The notes beneath the pieces were generated by a model. That model saw nothing but the letters and a program-made list of their open reading frames with translations. It searched no databases and was not told the DNA's origin. Position numbers and translations under genes: made by a program. Positions 10,633-20,195 of a stretch of DNA of 64,000 bases are shown here, in pieces. This stretch comes from Sphingomonadales bacterium (GTDB lineage Bacteria; Pseudomonadota; Alphaproteobacteria; Sphingomonadales; Sphingomonadaceae). The DNA is taken from positions 1 through 64,000 of the forward strand of contig JAIXUQ010000050.1 of NCBI GenBank assembly GCA_027483465.1, read 5' to 3'. Within the stretch, counting starts at the first letter, position 1; each line of letters begins with the position of its first letter.

Positions 10633-11214
10633 TCAGCGCGGCGCGCCAGGATGTTCCTTGCTTTCCACCAGCAGCTTGCCGGCGGCCTGGGCGTTATAGC
10701 GCTCAATCGATTCGAGGATCAGCCGCTCGGCGGTGGCGCGGCCTTCCCAGCCCTGGCACTTCACCCACTTGCCGGGCTCCAGATCCTTGTAGTGGGTGAA
10801 GAAATGCTCGATCTGATCGAGCACGATTTTCGGCAGGTCGCCATATTCCTGCACATCGGAATAATAGGGATAGACCTTGTTGACGCTGACACACAGCAGC
10901 TTGGCATCGCCGCCGCCGTCATCCTCCATCATCAGCACGCCCACCGGCCGCACGCGGGCGATGGAGCCCGGCATGAACGGCGTGCGCGCCACGATCAGCG
11001 CATCGATGGGATCGCCATCATCGGCCAGCGTGTGCGGGATGAAGCCATAATTGCACGGATAGCGCATCGGCGTGTGCAGGATGCGGTCGATGAACAGCGC
11101 GCCGGAGGCCTTGTCCAGCTCATATTTCACCGGTTCGCCGCCCAGCGGGCATTCGATCACCACATTGACATCGTGGGGCGGGTTCACGCCAATCGGAATC
11201 GCATCGATGCGCAT
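10633..11214 (-). CDS. ppa: Inorganic pyrophosphatase
   Basis: Family I soluble pyrophosphatase: hydrolyses PPi to two phosphates and so drives biosynthetic reactions. The 193-residue product has VVIECPLGGEPVKYELDK, RYPCNYGFIPHTLADDGDPIDAL (the DGDPID metal motif) and LPKIVLDQIEHFFTHYKDLE, with a C-terminal tail about 15 residues longer than the E. coli enzyme. The start MRIDAIPIGVNPPHDVN is standard; a CAGGAGACG ribosome-binding site precedes it. Monocistronic, divergent from the SMR gene. Confidence 0.95.
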   Translation of the reverse strand: MRIDAIPIGVNPPHDVNVVIECPLGGEPVKYELDKASGALFIDRILHTPMRYPCNYGFIPHTLADDGDPIDALIVARTPFMPGSIARVRPVGVLMMEDDGGGDAKLLCVSVNKVYPYYSDVQEYGDLPKIVLDQIEHFFTHYKDLEPGKWVKCQGWEGRATAERLILESIERYNAQAAGKLLVESKEHPGAPR

Positions 11215-11329
11215 GGAAGATCGTCTCCTGTTTCGTGAATCTTTATGACGTGCCGGTTAGGAGGCTGCGACGATGTTGTCCACAGTGCAAATGCCGCGCG
11301 GCGGCCAACTGGCCTGAAAGGATGAGGAC

Positions 11330-11668
11330 ATGACGACAGGATGGGGCGCGGGATGGGCCTGGGTGGCGCTGCTGGCCGGCGGCCTGTGCGAGGCCGGCTT
11401 CACCACGGCGTTGCGCCATATCGATGGCGGGCGCAATCTGCCGGCGCTGCTGGCCTTCATCGTGGCGGTCAGCGCCTCCATGGGCCTGCTGGAGGCGGCC
11501 AGCCGCCATATCCCGCTGGGCACCGCCTATGCGGTGTGGGCCGGCATCGGCGCCGGCGCCACCGCGCTGATCGGGGTTGCCTTCTATGGCGAGCCGCTGT
11601 CTCTGGCGCGCGGCCTGCTGCTGGCCGGCCTCATCGCCTGCATCGCCGGGCTTAAACTGATCCCCTGA
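11330..11668 (+). CDS. SMR-family transporter, SugE/Gdx-like
   Basis: A 112-residue inner-membrane protein with four hydrophobic helices, the hallmark of small multidrug resistance transporters. The essential glutamate is at position 21 in helix 1 (GGLCEAGFTTALRH), and helix 3 contains PLGTAYAVWAGIGAGATALIG, closest to the SugE/Gdx subgroup that exports guanidinium or quaternary cations. Some SMR-type genes are riboswitch-controlled; the ~110-base leader has only two tiny hairpins and I could not match a guanidine motif. Convergent with the M61 peptidase gene, one base away. Confidence 0.85.
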   Translation: MTTGWGAGWAWVALLAGGLCEAGFTTALRHIDGGRNLPALLAFIVAVSASMGLLEAASRHIPLGTAYAVWAGIGAGATALIGVAFYGEPLSLARGLLLAGLIACIAGLKLIP

Positions 11669-11669
11669 C

Positions 11670-13604
11670 TCAACGCAGCGGGCTCAGCAACTGCTCCAGC
11701 CCGGTCGGCTTCTTCGCATCGGCCGGGGCGATGCGTTCCAGGCGGGGATAGCGCAGGCCGCCGTACCAGGCCCAGTCCACGCTGCGCACCCGGTCATCGG
11801 TTTTCACCAGCAGGCGGATGGGCGCATTGCCGTCCTTCGCGGCCGTCACCGCGGCGCGCAGCGCATCATCGCTGTAGGGCAGTTCGTTCACCGCGATCAG
11901 CGTGTCTCCCACGGTCAGGCCGGCGTTGAACGCGGCGCTGTTCCACAGCACCTGCTCCACCTTGCCGTTGGTGCCCAGCAGCAGCCCGCCGGAAAACATC
12001 AGGTTCACCTGGCGCCGGTTGGCATCGGTGAAGGCGGCGGTTGGCTTGTCCTGATAGACCAGCCGCCAGCCCAGCATCTCCAGCCCCTTCAGCGGCGCGC
12101 CGCCGGCCTTTTCGGTGAGGCGCTGGTGCAACAGGCCCGACCAGTCGTGCGGCTGCACCGCATTGAGATCGGCCACCAGGCTGGCGAAATCATAGGGTTT
12201 CACCCCCCAGTCGCCTTCGCCGGTGCCAAAGAAGCGGCGGGCGAAATCATCCAGGCTCTTCCTGCCGCCGCTCAACTGGCGGATGGTGGCGTCCACCTCG
12301 ATCCACACCAGCATGCCTTCGGCATAATAATCCTCGCTGCGCTGGAAGCTCAGCCAGCCCTTGGGCGCGCGCGGCGTGATGATCGGATCGTTGGTGGTGT
12401 CATCCAGGCTGCGCCAGCCGCGCGCCGGGCGGTTGTCCAGGGTGGCGGCGATGGCGGCCAGTTGGTCGATCGTGTCGGCCACGCTCACCAGGCCGGAACG
12501 CGCCTGCAAGACATAGCCCCAATATTGGGTCTGGCCTTCATACACCCACAGCATCGAATTGCGCAGCGGCGTGCGGTAATCGGGCACGATCTGATCGGCG
12601 CCGCGCCGGTGCTTGCCGTTCCAGCTGTGGGTGAATTCGTGCGGCAGCAGGTTGCGCCGGCCGGGCCCGCGCTCCCAATCGGTGAAATAGCCGGTGTCCA
12701 CCCCGTTTTCGGAGCTGCGGTGATGCTCAAGCCCGATGCCGCCCAGCTTCTCGGTGAGCGAGAGCAGGAAATCATAATGATCAAACTGGCGGGTGCCAAA
12801 CAGCTTCATCGCCTGGGTCACCAGCGCCTTGTGCTTGCCGATCTGCTCGTCGCTGGCCTTCAGGAAGCGCGCTTCATCGGCCACCACATTCAGGGTGACA
12901 TTGTTGCCCAGATCCCATTTGGCGAAATGGCGGCCGGCAAAGAAGGGGCTGTCCACCATCGTTTCATAATCCACCGGGGCATAGGTGATCCGGTTGCCCT
13001 CACGCGCTTTCTCGCGCAGCGCCGATCCGGCCTGCCAGCCCTGCGGCCAGGTCACGCTCAGTTCCACCGGGATGGCGCGGGTGAACCAGCCGGCGGGATA
13101 GAGCGACACGCTGTTGGGTTGCAGGTTGATCATGTCGCTGGTGACAACGATGCGCCCCTGCGGGCCATCGGTGGCCGACAGGAAATCAAACCGCACATCC
13201 AGCGCCGTCGCCCCGGCCGGCACCTCCACCCAGAAGGCGAAGACATCCAGCGGATCGCGCTTCCACGCGAGCAGCGTGCCCTGGCTGCGGATTTCGAGGC
13301 CCGCCAGCTTCTCGATCTCGCCGCGCGGGGCATGTTTGCCGGGCAGCCATTTCGGGAACAGCAGCGCCATCGGCTTGCCGGCAAGTTCGGGCGGCACCGG
13401 GATGGTTTCGCGCACCCGGAACACGCCGCGCTGCGTGTCGGTTGCGTCCACATCCAGCCGGATCGTGCCGGGGAAGGGCAGATCGCGGGCGGCGGGCAGG
13501 GCATCCACCACCGGCGTGGGCTGCGGCAGGGAGCGCTGGGGGGGCAGGCTCTGGGCCAGCACGGGGGCAGCGATCAGGGCGGAGGCGAGGAGCAAGGTGC
13601 GCAT
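11670..13604 (-). CDS. M61-family metallo-aminopeptidase with PDZ domain
   Basis: A 644-residue exported peptidase. It has a signal peptide (MRTLLLASALIAAPVLA), an N-terminal beta-rich domain, a catalytic zinc motif LPHEFTHSWNGKHRR near residue 320 with a downstream acidic ligand region (MLWVYEGQTQYWG), and a C-terminal PDZ domain (NSAAFNAGLTVGDTLIAVNE). These match glycyl-aminopeptidase-like M61 enzymes, which act in the periplasm. Length is typical. Monocistronic; it faces the hisS promoter region upstream. Confidence 0.92.
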   Translation of the reverse strand: MRTLLLASALIAAPVLAQSLPPQRSLPQPTPVVDALPAARDLPFPGTIRLDVDATDTQRGVFRVRETIPVPPELAGKPMALLFPKWLPGKHAPRGEIEKLAGLEIRSQGTLLAWKRDPLDVFAFWVEVPAGATALDVRFDFLSATDGPQGRIVVTSDMINLQPNSVSLYPAGWFTRAIPVELSVTWPQGWQAGSALREKAREGNRITYAPVDYETMVDSPFFAGRHFAKWDLGNNVTLNVVADEARFLKASDEQIGKHKALVTQAMKLFGTRQFDHYDFLLSLTEKLGGIGLEHHRSSENGVDTGYFTDWERGPGRRNLLPHEFTHSWNGKHRRGADQIVPDYRTPLRNSMLWVYEGQTQYWGYVLQARSGLVSVADTIDQLAAIAATLDNRPARGWRSLDDTTNDPIITPRAPKGWLSFQRSEDYYAEGMLVWIEVDATIRQLSGGRKSLDDFARRFFGTGEGDWGVKPYDFASLVADLNAVQPHDWSGLLHQRLTEKAGGAPLKGLEMLGWRLVYQDKPTAAFTDANRRQVNLMFSGGLLLGTNGKVEQVLWNSAAFNAGLTVGDTLIAVNELPYSDDALRAAVTAAKDGNAPIRLLVKTDDRVRSVDWAWYGGLRYPRLERIAPADAKKPTGLEQLLSPLR

Positions 13605-13686
13605 GGCCGTTGGTTAGCCAAGTGCAGGCGGAGAGGAAAGGGGGGAGAGATTGCACCGAAGTTCGCTCTCGCCTATGCCGCCGCGC

Positions 13687-14994
13687 ATGAGCAAGGCACC
13701 GCAGAAACCGAGGGGCACACAGGACATGATCGGCGAGGCCGCGGCCCGCTTTGATCATGTGATCGAAACGTTCAACCGGGTGCGCAAACTCCACGGCTTT
13801 GGCCGGGTGGAGGTGCCGGTGTTCGAAGCCACCGCCGTGTTCGCGCGCAGCCTGGGCGAGACGACCGATGTCGTTTCCAAGGAAATGTATGAATTCACCG
13901 ATCGCGGCGGCGATGCCATGTGCCTGCGGCCGGAATTCACCGCCGGCATCGCGCGCGCCTATATCGAAAATGGCTGGCAGCAGCATGCACCGCTGAAGCT
14001 TGCCGCCTGGGGGCCGCTGTTCCGTTATGAACGGCCGCAAAAGGGCCGTTTCCGCCAGTTCCACCAACTGGACGCCGAGATATTGGGCGCCGGCGAGCCG
14101 GCGGCGGACGTGGAGGTGATCGCGCTGGGCCAGCATCTGCTCGATGAACTGGGCGTGGCCGGTGACGTGGTGGTGACGCTGAACTCGATGGGCGATCCGG
14201 CCACCCGCGCCGCCTGGAGCGCCGCCGTTGCCGCCCATTTCGCCGCCCACCGCGGCGACCTGAGCGAGGACAGCCAGCGCCGGCTGGAGGCCAACCCGCT
14301 GCGCATCCTTGACAGCAAGGATGCCCGCGATCAGGCGCTGGTGGCGGATGCGCCGCAGATCGACGCCTATTTCACCGCCGAGGCCGGCGCCTTTTTCGAA
14401 AGCCTGCAGAAGGGCTTGCAGGCCAGCGGCATCGCCTGGACGCGCAACGCCCGGCTGGTGCGCGGGCTGGATTATTACCGGCACAGCGTGTTTGAATTCG
14501 TGACGCAAAGCCTGGGCGCGCAAGGGACAGTGCTGGGCGGCGGCCGCTATGACGGGCTGATCGGCCACATGGGCGGGCCGGACACGCCGGCCGTGGGCTG
14601 GGCCGCGGGGATCGAGCGGCTGGCGATGCTGGTGGCGGAGCCGGAATTGCCTGTAGTTGACGTTGCCGTTATCCCAGAACATCCCAGCGTAGAATTGGAG
14701 GCTGTCCGGCTTGTTGGTGCTTTGCGCCGCGCTGGCTTTTCTGTTTTTTCCTCCTTCAAGGGAAATGCCAAGAGGCGCTTTGAAGTCGCAAAGAAGGTAA
14801 GCCCTGTTTGGCAGCTATCTGTTTTGCCTGGCTCGCAAGGCCTCGTGTGGGTTGACTTAAAGAGATTTGGTTCCTCGGTCGAAATTGATCGCTTGGTTGC
14901 TGAAAGAATTTTGCAGTCAGTTCCGGGCTTTCGTTGGCAAACTGATCTTGATCCGCCAGCCCACAAGCTTCGTGCCAGCTATCAAAGCATTTGA
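13687..14994 (+). CDS. hisS: Histidine-tRNA ligase with unusual C-terminal domain
   Basis: Class II synthetase that charges tRNA-His. The 435-residue product has the catalytic core ([11 protein letters not shown] start, [40 protein letters not shown]) in typical GC-rich codons. From about 14645 the base composition drops sharply (45-55% GC in sampled 60-base blocks against ~70% nearby), and the anticodon-binding domain it encodes is divergent: [19 protein letters not shown] and [14 protein letters not shown] still fit the fold, but the usual ILGEDE-type strand is replaced by [20 protein letters not shown] and an unusual tail follows. The frame is intact. Start is ATG at [10 protein letters not shown]. 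prfA follows after 12 bases. Confidence 0.93.
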   Translation: MSKAPQKPRGTQDMIGEAAARFDHVIETFNRVRKLHGFGRVEVPVFEATAVFARSLGETTDVVSKEMYEFTDRGGDAMCLRPEFTAGIARAYIENGWQQHAPLKLAAWGPLFRYERPQKGRFRQFHQLDAEILGAGEPAADVEVIALGQHLLDELGVAGDVVVTLNSMGDPATRAAWSAAVAAHFAAHRGDLSEDSQRRLEANPLRILDSKDARDQALVADAPQIDAYFTAEAGAFFESLQKGLQASGIAWTRNARLVRGLDYYRHSVFEFVTQSLGAQGTVLGGGRYDGLIGHMGGPDTPAVGWAAGIERLAMLVAEPELPVVDVAVIPEHPSVELEAVRLVGALRRAGFSVFSSFKGNAKRRFEVAKKVSPVWQLSVLPGSQGLVWVDLKRFGSSVEIDRLVAERILQSVPGFRWQTDLDPPAHKLRASYQSI

Positions 14995-15006
14995 GTTGCT
15001 TTTGCA

Positions 15007-16071
15007 ATGACCCTGCCCATCGAGCGCATCGCCCAGATCGAGCGCCGCCATGCCCAATTGGCGCACGACATGGGCAATCCGGCGCTGCCGCCCGAACAAT
15101 TCGTGGCGCTTTCCAAGGATTATGCCGAGCTGACCCCGGTGGTGGAGGCGGCGACGGCGTGGCGGGCGCTGCTGGCCGAACAGGCCGAATTGCAGGCCAT
15201 TCCTGCCGGGGACGAGATGCATGGCATCGCCCAGGAGGAACTGGCCAGCATCGCCGCGCGGCTGCCGGCGGCGGAGCGGGCGCTGGCGCTGCAACTGCTG
15301 CCGCGCGATGCCGCCGATGCGCGTTCGGCCGTGCTGGAAATCCGCGCCGGCACCGGGGGGGACGAAGCCGCGCTGTTTGCCGGCGATCTTGCCCGCATGT
15401 ATGAACGTTATGCCGCAAGCCACGGCTGGCGTTGGGAAATCATTTCGGAAAACGCCTCCGATCTGGGCGGTTTCAAGGAAGTGATCGCCAGTGTTTCGGG
15501 CGCCGGCGTGTTTGCCCGGCTGAAATTTGAAAGCGGTGTTCACCGCGTGCAGCGCGTGCCGGTGACCGAGGCCGGCGGGCGCATCCACACCAGCGCCGCC
15601 ACCGTGGCCGTGCTGCCCGAAGCCGAGGATGTGGACATCAGCATCGACGACAAGGATCTGCGCATCGACGTGTTCCGCGCCAGCGGCGCCGGCGGCCAGC
15701 ATGTGAACGTGACCGACAGTGCGGTGCGCATCACCCATATCCCCAGCGGCGTGGTGGTGGCGGTGCAGGACGAGCGCAGCCAGCACAAGAACAAGGCCAA
15801 GGCGCTGAAATTGCTGCGCGCCCGCCTGTTTGATGCCGAGCGGGAACGGCTGGCCAGCAGCCGCAGTGCCGACCGCCGCGCCATGGTGGGCAGCGGGGAC
15901 CGCTCCGAACGCATCCGCACCTATAATTTCCCGCAAGGCCGGGTGACCGATCACCGCATCAACCTGACCCTGCACCGCCTGGCCGAAATACTGGAAGGGC
16001 CGGGGCTGGACGAAGTGGTGCGCGCGCTGGTGGCCGAGGACGAAGCGGCGCGGCTGGCGAGCCTGGGCTGA
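15007..16071 (+). CDS. prfA: Peptide chain release factor 1
   Basis: Recognises UAA and UAG stop codons and triggers peptide release. The 354-residue protein has the GGQ loop (SGAGGQHVN), whose glutamine contacts the peptidyl-transferase centre, and the RF1-type PxT codon-recognition motif as PVT in [38 protein letters not shown] is also RF1-typical. It lies between hisS and prmC; its stop overlaps the prmC start (TGATG), so enzyme and methylase are translationally coupled. Confidence 0.97.
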   Translation: MTLPIERIAQIERRHAQLAHDMGNPALPPEQFVALSKDYAELTPVVEAATAWRALLAEQAELQAIPAGDEMHGIAQEELASIAARLPAAERALALQLLPRDAADARSAVLEIRAGTGGDEAALFAGDLARMYERYAASHGWRWEIISENASDLGGFKEVIASVSGAGVFARLKFESGVHRVQRVPVTEAGGRIHTSAATVAVLPEAEDVDISIDDKDLRIDVFRASGAGGQHVNVTDSAVRITHIPSGVVVAVQDERSQHKNKAKALKLLRARLFDAERERLASSRSADRRAMVGSGDRSERIRTYNFPQGRVTDHRINLTLHRLAEILEGPGLDEVVRALVAEDEAARLASLG

Positions 16072-16901
16072 TGCAGGCCATCGCCGCGCTGGCCGCCGCC
16101 GCCGCGCGCATCGGCGGGGAGACGCCGCGGCTGGATGCCGAGGTGCTGCTGGCGCATCTGCTGGGCTGCACGCGCGGCGATCTGCTGTTGCGGCCGGATC
16201 GCAGCATCGACGCGCAAGCCTATGACATATTGATCAATCGCCGCGCCGCCGGAGAGCCGGTGGCGCATATCACCGGCCGGCGCGAATTCTGGTCGCTCGA
16301 TCTGATCGTCTCGCCCGCCGTGCTGATCCCCCGGCCCGACAGCGAGACGCTGATCGAGGTGGCGCTGCGCCTGTGCCGGCCGCCGCCGGCGCGCATCCTC
16401 GATCTGGGCACCGGTTCGGGCGCGCTGCTGCTGGCGGCGCTGAGCGAGTGGCCGGCGGCCACCGGCCTGGGCATCGATGCCAGCCCGGCGGCGCTCGCGG
16501 TGGCGCAGGCCAATGCCCGGCACACCGGCCTGGCCGACCGCGCCGCCTTCCGGCTGGGCGATTGGGGTGCGGGCCTGGCCGAGCGGTTTGATCTGGTGCT
16601 GGCCAACCCGCCCTATATCGCTGAAAACGAGCCGCTTTCGCCCGAAGTGCGGGCGCATGAGCCGGCCAGCGCGCTGTTTGCCGGCGCCGACGGCCTGGCG
16701 GATTATCGCCGCATCCTGCCGCAACTGCCCGGCCTGCTGGCACCCGCTGGCCTTGCCCTGCTGGAAATCGGCCACACCCTGGGCGCGGCGCTGCTGGCGC
16801 TGGCGGCGGCGCAGGGCCTGGCGGCGGCACTTTATCCCGATCTGGCCGGGCGGGATCGCTGTGTCGCGTTACGGGTCCCGCCGCTCCAGCCGCCGGCCTG
16901 A
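16071..16901 (+). CDS. prmC: Release factor glutamine methyltransferase (PrmC)
   Basis: SAM-dependent enzyme that methylates the GGQ glutamine of RF1 and RF2. The 276-residue product has SAM motif I (ILDLGTGSGALLLAAL) and the catalytic NPPY at residues 179-182. The N-terminal helical domain carries ARIGGETPRLDAEVLLAHLL and VAHITGRREFWSL. The ATG overlaps the prfA stop by one base. The last 33 bases overlap the 3' end of the convergent serine-hydrolase gene. Confidence 0.95.
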   Translation: MQAIAALAAAAARIGGETPRLDAEVLLAHLLGCTRGDLLLRPDRSIDAQAYDILINRRAAGEPVAHITGRREFWSLDLIVSPAVLIPRPDSETLIEVALRLCRPPPARILDLGTGSGALLLAALSEWPAATGLGIDASPAALAVAQANARHTGLADRAAFRLGDWGAGLAERFDLVLANPPYIAENEPLSPEVRAHEPASALFAGADGLADYRRILPQLPGLLAPAGLALLEIGHTLGAALLALAAAQGLAAALYPDLAGRDRCVALRVPPLQPPA

Positions 16902-18545
16902 CCAGATCAGCACCTGCGGCACCAGATTGACGAAGGCGTCAAAGCTGAGCCGTTCCGGATTGTTGCGCGGTTCGGCCGGGGCCCACAGCGTCTTGCCGAT
17001 CCGGCGCAGGCTGCTGACGCCGCCCAGATAGAGCCGATCCCCGCGCGCGACGATATCGATGCCGCCAATCCACGGATCATCGCTCTGATAATGGCCCGCC
17101 AGCGCCGCCAGCTCGGGCGGGGTGGGGGGCAGGGATGCTGCCACGCCGGAGCGCACATAACGCCGGCTGCCGTGATCAATGGCAATCACCGCGCCGGCAC
17201 CGGGCTGGGCGCCGTCGCGCACCGCCACCAGCGGCCAATCGGCCAGGCCGGGATGCGCCGTCACCAGCAGATCGGGCCCCGGCATCTGCAGGCTGCCGCG
17301 CTGGCCGCCATGATCCACCACCAGGCCAGGCAGGATGGTAAGCGTGGCGCCATCGGCCGTGTAGCTGCCAACAAAATCGCCGGCATTGGCGGGCAGGGCG
17401 CCCAGCGGCGGCGGCGCCGGGATGGCCGCGCCGCTGGCCGCCGCCCGCAGCGCGCGCAGGGCAAACAGCGTGATCAGGCGCGGCCGGTAATTGATGCCGC
17501 CCACCGCACAACTGGCGAAGGCCCCCAGCCCGGCCGCCGCATCCACATGGAAAGACGAGGAAAAACTCACCATGCCGCCGGTGTGGTGCAGCAGCAGCCG
17601 GCCTTCATCCTGCCGCTGCATCAGGCCCAGGCCATAGGTTTCGGCCGGCACCGCCGGGTCTTGCGGCACGGGGGCCTCCAGCCACAGCCGCGCCTGCGCA
17701 TCGGTGAGCAGCGGCGCACCCTTGCCCTGGCCCACCGCAATCAGGAAGCGCAGATAGCGCGCCATGTCGGGCAGGGGAGCCGCCACCGATCCGGCCCCCA
17801 GATCGGCATCCACCCACGGCGCCGGCGCCAGCGCCATGGCAGTGAGCACCGGCCGGTCGGGCCGCAGCGGGGCATAGCTGGCCGGATAGCGTGCCCGGTC
17901 CCGCCACTGGATGGCACCGCGCGTGGCGGCCATGCCCAGCGGCTTGCACACCCGCTCCTCGATCACCCGGTGCAGCGGCTTGCCCTCGATGCGGGCGATC
18001 ATCTTGCCCAGCAGGTCATAGCCGGTGTTGCTGTAGCTCCAGGCCTTGCCGGCGGCAAAACCGCGCCACAATTTCATGCCCAGCGCCGGGGCGAAATCGG
18101 CCAGGCCGGTGGTGTGATCCAACAGGCCGCGGATGCTGAACGGCCCACCCGATGACACGCCGGGCAGGCGGGCTTCGGGCAGATGCTGGCGCAGTTCATC
18201 GTCCAGCGTCAGCTTGCCCTCGGCTTGCAGGCTGAGGATCACCAGCGCGATAAAGCTCTTGGAAATACTGCCGATCTGCCAAAGCTCATCACCGTTCAGC
18301 GGCTGGCTGTCACGATAATCGCGATTGCCCGACAGGATGGTGAAGCTCTTGCCGCCGCTCACCAGCACCAGCCCCAGGGCGGGCAGGCCGAAATGGCGGC
18401 GATGGGCATCCAGATAGGCGGCAACGGCCTCCAGCGCCCGGGTTTCGCCGGCGCTGGCACCGGGGGCGATGATGCTGGCACTGGCGGCCCCGGCCAGGGC
18501 GGCGGCTCCGGCCCCGCCCAGAAAAATCCGGCGATCCAACAGCAT
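16869..18545 (-). CDS. Tat-exported serine hydrolase, class C beta-lactamase fold
   Basis: A 558-residue penicillin-binding-protein/class C-type hydrolase. The N-terminus MLLDRRIFLGGAGAAALAG fits a twin-arginine signal. Active-site motifs are SISK (S93, K96) and YSN (Y171-N173); a third motif, LHHTGG, follows in the second half. After about residue 400 there is an extra ~150-residue beta-rich domain typical of esterase/peptidase-like family members rather than true beta-lactamases. Substrate unknown. The in-frame ATG 21 codons upstream is rejected because the Tat motif would then be buried. It converges on prmC with a 33-base overlap and follows mazG by 69 bases. Confidence 0.85.
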   Translation of the reverse strand: MLLDRRIFLGGAGAAALAGAASASIIAPGASAGETRALEAVAAYLDAHRRHFGLPALGLVLVSGGKSFTILSGNRDYRDSQPLNGDELWQIGSISKSFIALVILSLQAEGKLTLDDELRQHLPEARLPGVSSGGPFSIRGLLDHTTGLADFAPALGMKLWRGFAAGKAWSYSNTGYDLLGKMIARIEGKPLHRVIEERVCKPLGMAATRGAIQWRDRARYPASYAPLRPDRPVLTAMALAPAPWVDADLGAGSVAAPLPDMARYLRFLIAVGQGKGAPLLTDAQARLWLEAPVPQDPAVPAETYGLGLMQRQDEGRLLLHHTGGMVSFSSSFHVDAAAGLGAFASCAVGGINYRPRLITLFALRALRAAASGAAIPAPPPLGALPANAGDFVGSYTADGATLTILPGLVVDHGGQRGSLQMPGPDLLVTAHPGLADWPLVAVRDGAQPGAGAVIAIDHGSRRYVRSGVAASLPPTPPELAALAGHYQSDDPWIGGIDIVARGDRLYLGGVSSLRRIGKTLWAPAEPRNNPERLSFDAFVNLVPQVLIWSGRRLERRDP

Positions 18546-18614
18546 CGGCGATTCTCCCCACCCGTGGCTGCACCGCCTGACCATGCAACCGGCCACCGGC
18601 CGGTGCAAGCCCGA

Positions 18615-19403
18615 TCAGCGGCGTTCCTGCGCCTTCACCGCCTGCCACAGCGCCTCCTTGTCGGCCAGCGGCAGGGCCGCAAAACCGGCCCCGGCCATCG
18701 CCTCCATGGCGCGGAAGCGGCGCTCGAACTTGGCGTTGCCGGCGCGCAGCGCGGCTTCAGGATCAATGCCATGGCGGCGCGCCAGATTGGCGATCACGAA
18801 CAGCACATCGCCCAGTTCCTCGGCGCGGTGGGCGGGATCGCTGGCGGCGTCAAACTCGGCCATTTCCTCGTCCAGCTTGGCGCGCACGCCGGCCACATCA
18901 GGCCATTCGAAATCCACCCGGGCGGCCCGGCCTTGCAGCTTTTCGGCGCGCATCAGCGCGGGCAGGGCGCTCGCCACCCCGTCCAGCGCCGAAACCGGCC
19001 GTTCCGGCGCGCCGGCCGCCGCCCGTTCGGCGGCCTTGATGCGTTCCCATTCGTCCTTCTGCGCCTCGGCATCGGCGGCGGGTTGGGCATCGCCAAAGAT
19101 ATGGGGATGCCGCCGCTCCATCTTCTCGCACAGGGCGGTCACCACGTCCCCCAGCGCGAAATGGCCGGCCTCTTCCGCCATGCGGCTGTGGAACACCACC
19201 TGGAACAACAGGTCGCCCAATTCCTTCTTCAGCTCGGCCCAGTCGCGCTGGGCGATGGCCTCGGCCACTTCATAGGCCTCCTCGATCGTGTAGGGGGCGA
19301 TGCTGTCAAAATCCTGGGCCAGATCCCATGGGCAGCCGGTCATCGGGGTGCGCAGCCGCGCCATGATGCCGGCCAGACGATCAAGAGACAGGTTGGTGCT
19401 CAT
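18615..19403 (-). CDS. mazG: Nucleoside triphosphate pyrophosphohydrolase MazG
   Basis: Hydrolyses NTPs/dNTPs to monophosphate and PPi as a house-cleaning enzyme. The 262-residue product shows the tandem MazG domains: first CPWDLAQDFDSI, EEAYEVAEAI and ELGDLLFQVVFH; second DEEMAEF with EELGDVLFVIANLARRHG. The EExxE...ExxD metal-binding patterns are intact in both halves. Length matches the family. It is divergent from the GST gene and probably shares a transcript with the serine hydrolase behind it. Confidence 0.95.
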   Translation of the reverse strand: MSTNLSLDRLAGIMARLRTPMTGCPWDLAQDFDSIAPYTIEEAYEVAEAIAQRDWAELKKELGDLLFQVVFHSRMAEEAGHFALGDVVTALCEKMERRHPHIFGDAQPAADAEAQKDEWERIKAAERAAAGAPERPVSALDGVASALPALMRAEKLQGRAARVDFEWPDVAGVRAKLDEEMAEFDAASDPAHRAEELGDVLFVIANLARRHGIDPEAALRAGNAKFERRFRAMEAMAGAGFAALPLADKEALWQAVKAQERR

Positions 19404-19481
19404 GCCCCCGTCCTGCCGCAGCCGGGGCAGACTTTCAATCGCGCCGCTGTCACGCTAAGCCACCGGCCGGAGGGCCCGCAC

Positions 19482-20069
19482 ATGCTGACCATTTATGGGG
19501 ACCGGATTTCGGGCAATTGCCTGAAGGTGAAATGGGTGGCCGATCATCTGGGCCTGTCCTATCGCTGGGTGGATGTGGACGTGGTGAAGGGCGAGGCCAA
19601 GGCGCCGGAGTTCATCGCGCGGTTCCCGATGGGCCAGGTGCCGGCCGTGCTGCTGGCCGATGGCCGGGCGCTGGCCCAGTCCAATGCGATCATGCTGCAT
19701 CTGGCCGAAGGCAGCGCGCTGGTGCCAGCGGACGGCTTTGCCCGGGCCGAAATGCTGCAATGGCTGTTCTGGGAACAATATAGCCACGAGCCGGCGATCG
19801 CGGTGCGGCGCTTCCAGAAACATTATCTCGGCCGCGCCGATGCCGAGATTGATCCGGCCCTGATGGTGAAGGGCCGCGCCGCGCTCGATCTGATGGAGCG
19901 GCACCTGGCCACGCGCGACTGGTTTGCCGGCACCGCGCCCAGCTGTGCCGACATCGGCCTGGTGGCCTATACGCGGGTCGCCCACGAAGGCGGCTTTGCG
20001 CTGGCCGAATGGCCGGCCGTGCAGGCCTGGGTGCGCCGCACCGAGGCCGGGCTGCGCATCAGCGGCTGA
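19482..20069 (+). CDS. Glutathione S-transferase family protein
   Basis: A 195-residue cytosolic GST. The N-terminal thioredoxin-fold domain reads MLTIYGDRISGNCLKVKWVA and contains the cis-proline segment MGQVPAVLLADG and the glutathione-contacting AQSNAIMLHLAE. The C-terminal helical domain has APSCADIGLVAYTRV, the N-capping box. The catalytic residue is not obvious (a serine in ISGN is a candidate). Its substrate is unknown. ATG chosen with GGAGGG a few bases upstream; it is divergent from mazG. Confidence 0.88.
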   Translation: MLTIYGDRISGNCLKVKWVADHLGLSYRWVDVDVVKGEAKAPEFIARFPMGQVPAVLLADGRALAQSNAIMLHLAEGSALVPADGFARAEMLQWLFWEQYSHEPAIAVRRFQKHYLGRADAEIDPALMVKGRAALDLMERHLATRDWFAGTAPSCADIGLVAYTRVAHEGGFALAEWPAVQAWVRRTEAGLRISG

Positions 20070-20128
20070 ACCGGGGCGGCAGCCGAGGGGGACGCGAGGG
20101 CACCCTCCCTCCCAGCGGCATTTTTTCG

Positions 20129-20142
20129 ATAATATATATTAT
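20129..20142. promoter_or_regulatory. AT-only palindrome upstream of second serine hydrolase
   Basis: ATAATATATATTAT is a perfect 14-bp palindrome following a run of six T, conspicuous in this GC-rich DNA. It lies about 55-65 bases before the hydrolase start and is a plausible promoter/-10 zone or regulator site for that gene. Confidence 0.4.
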
Positions 20143-20195
20143 GTTTAATACCGCCTGCCGGTTGCGCTTGTCTGGTGGGATTGTTAGCCTGTGAC

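Noticed and set aside
11215-11329. Possible guanidine riboswitch before the SMR transporter gene
   Set aside because: SugE/Gdx genes are often riboswitch-controlled, but this leader lacks the conserved ACGR loops of guanidine-II and the CCGG...GGACAAGACGG core of guanidine-III; only small unrelated hairpins (for example GGCC-aact-GGCC) were seen.
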